In this document: one piece after another, positions 14,520 through 14,640 of the stretch | Numbering within the stretch: position 1 is the first letter of the stretch | Layout of the letters: each line of letters opens with the position of its first letter | DNA from: Hyphomicrobiales bacterium | Lineage (GTDB): Bacteria; Pseudomonadota; Alphaproteobacteria; Rhizobiales; Xanthobacteraceae | Reading direction: 5' to 3' | Assembly: GCA_016201085.1 (NCBI GenBank) | Contig: JACQDO010000101.1 | Location: 1-14,640 of the forward strand | Length of the DNA stretch: 14,640 bases | The notes under the pieces: model-generated | Databases searched by the model: none | Seen by the model: the letters and a program-made list of their open reading frames with translations, nothing else | What the model was told of the DNA's origin: nothing | Translations under genes and position numbers: made by a program

Positions 14520-14640
14520 TTACTTCATCGGGCACTTGTCGTGGAAGCTGTCTTGGTTGTCCTTGACGATGGTGGCGACGGTCTTGAGCACATAGTCGCC
14601 CTTGGCGTCCTTGACCGCTTCCTGCAGGTAGAAGTTCTGG
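14520..14640 (-). CDS. Branched-chain amino acid type ABC transporter substrate-binding protein, C-terminal end
   Basis: Only the last 39 codons and the TAA stop lie in the window. They read QNFYLQEAVKDAKGDYV, continue through a VATIVKDNQDSF stretch and end with DKCPMK. This kind of tail, an amphipathic helix followed by a short cysteine-containing end with C36 of the fragment near the terminus, is typical of Liv-type (Peripla_BP_6) periplasmic binding proteins. Position at the head of the livH-livM-livG-livF order supports the call. The ligand-binding lobes are outside the window, so the substrate cannot be inferred. The gene is separated from livH by an 89-base gap with a GC-rich hairpin. 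Confidence 0.8.
   Translation of the reverse strand, partial: QNFYLQEAVKDAKGDYVLKTVATIVKDNQDSFHDKCPMK

Noticed and set aside
1..14640. tRNA, rRNA, CRISPR, insertion sequence, toxin-antitoxin, phage or defence genes
   Set aside because: I found no cloverleaf, regularly spaced repeat array, transposase or integrase motif, or known defence domain on either strand.

Overview
The window looks like chromosomal DNA of a GC-rich alphaproteobacterium, most likely in the Hyphomicrobiales (Bradyrhizobium/Xanthobacteraceae type). The grounds are the GC-rich third codon positions, the long antisense shadow reading frames, the family mix (Liv-type ABC transporter, CoxL-type molybdenum hydroxylase, Ldh-family oxidoreductase, ACMSD-like amidohydrolase) and an intergenic palindrome of a style common in these genomes. 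This placement is inference from style, not from a marker gene.

Left part (1-6600). The 3' part of a Gfo/Idh/MocA oxidoreductase on the + strand converges on a minus-strand polytopic membrane protein with a soluble C-terminal tail (833-2425). Upstream of that, also on the minus strand, is a secreted mosaic protein (2607-5060): a PQQ-type sugar dehydrogenase propeller, one Ig-like repeat, a BACON-like beta domain and a right-handed beta-helix. Divergent from it are a sterol desaturase/fatty acid hydroxylase family membrane enzyme (5264-6154) and a 135-residue secreted protein (6186-6593).

Middle part (6631-10978). On the minus strand an amidohydrolase and an Ldh-family NAD(P)-dependent oxidoreductase overlap by an ATGA. 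Only 14 bp away, divergently, starts a large molybdopterin-binding subunit of the xanthine dehydrogenase/CO dehydrogenase superfamily. The amidohydrolase lacks the N-terminal HxH metal-binding strand of its family. The molybdenum subunit has no iron-sulfur or FAD partner gene in the window. A 29-bp perfect inverted repeat (arms 10994-11022 and 11124-11152) separates this block from the next.

Right part (11176-14640). A minus-strand branched-chain amino acid type (HAAT/Liv) ABC transporter operon runs in the canonical order: substrate-binding protein (3' end only), livH, livM, livG, livF. Adjacent cistrons overlap by 4, 4 and 8 bases. livG is broken: about 40 codons between the first half of Walker A and the FQ segment are gone and the two halves are in different frames. 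As read here the transporter has one intact ATPase (LivF) and a disrupted second one.

The middle and right blocks together look like an uptake and catabolism locus for an unidentified organic acid or aromatic/heteroaromatic compound. The two most striking points are the livG internal deletion and the amidohydrolase without its HxH motif. I see no tRNA, rRNA, CRISPR, insertion sequence or phage gene, and no gene-free stretch longer than 300 bases.
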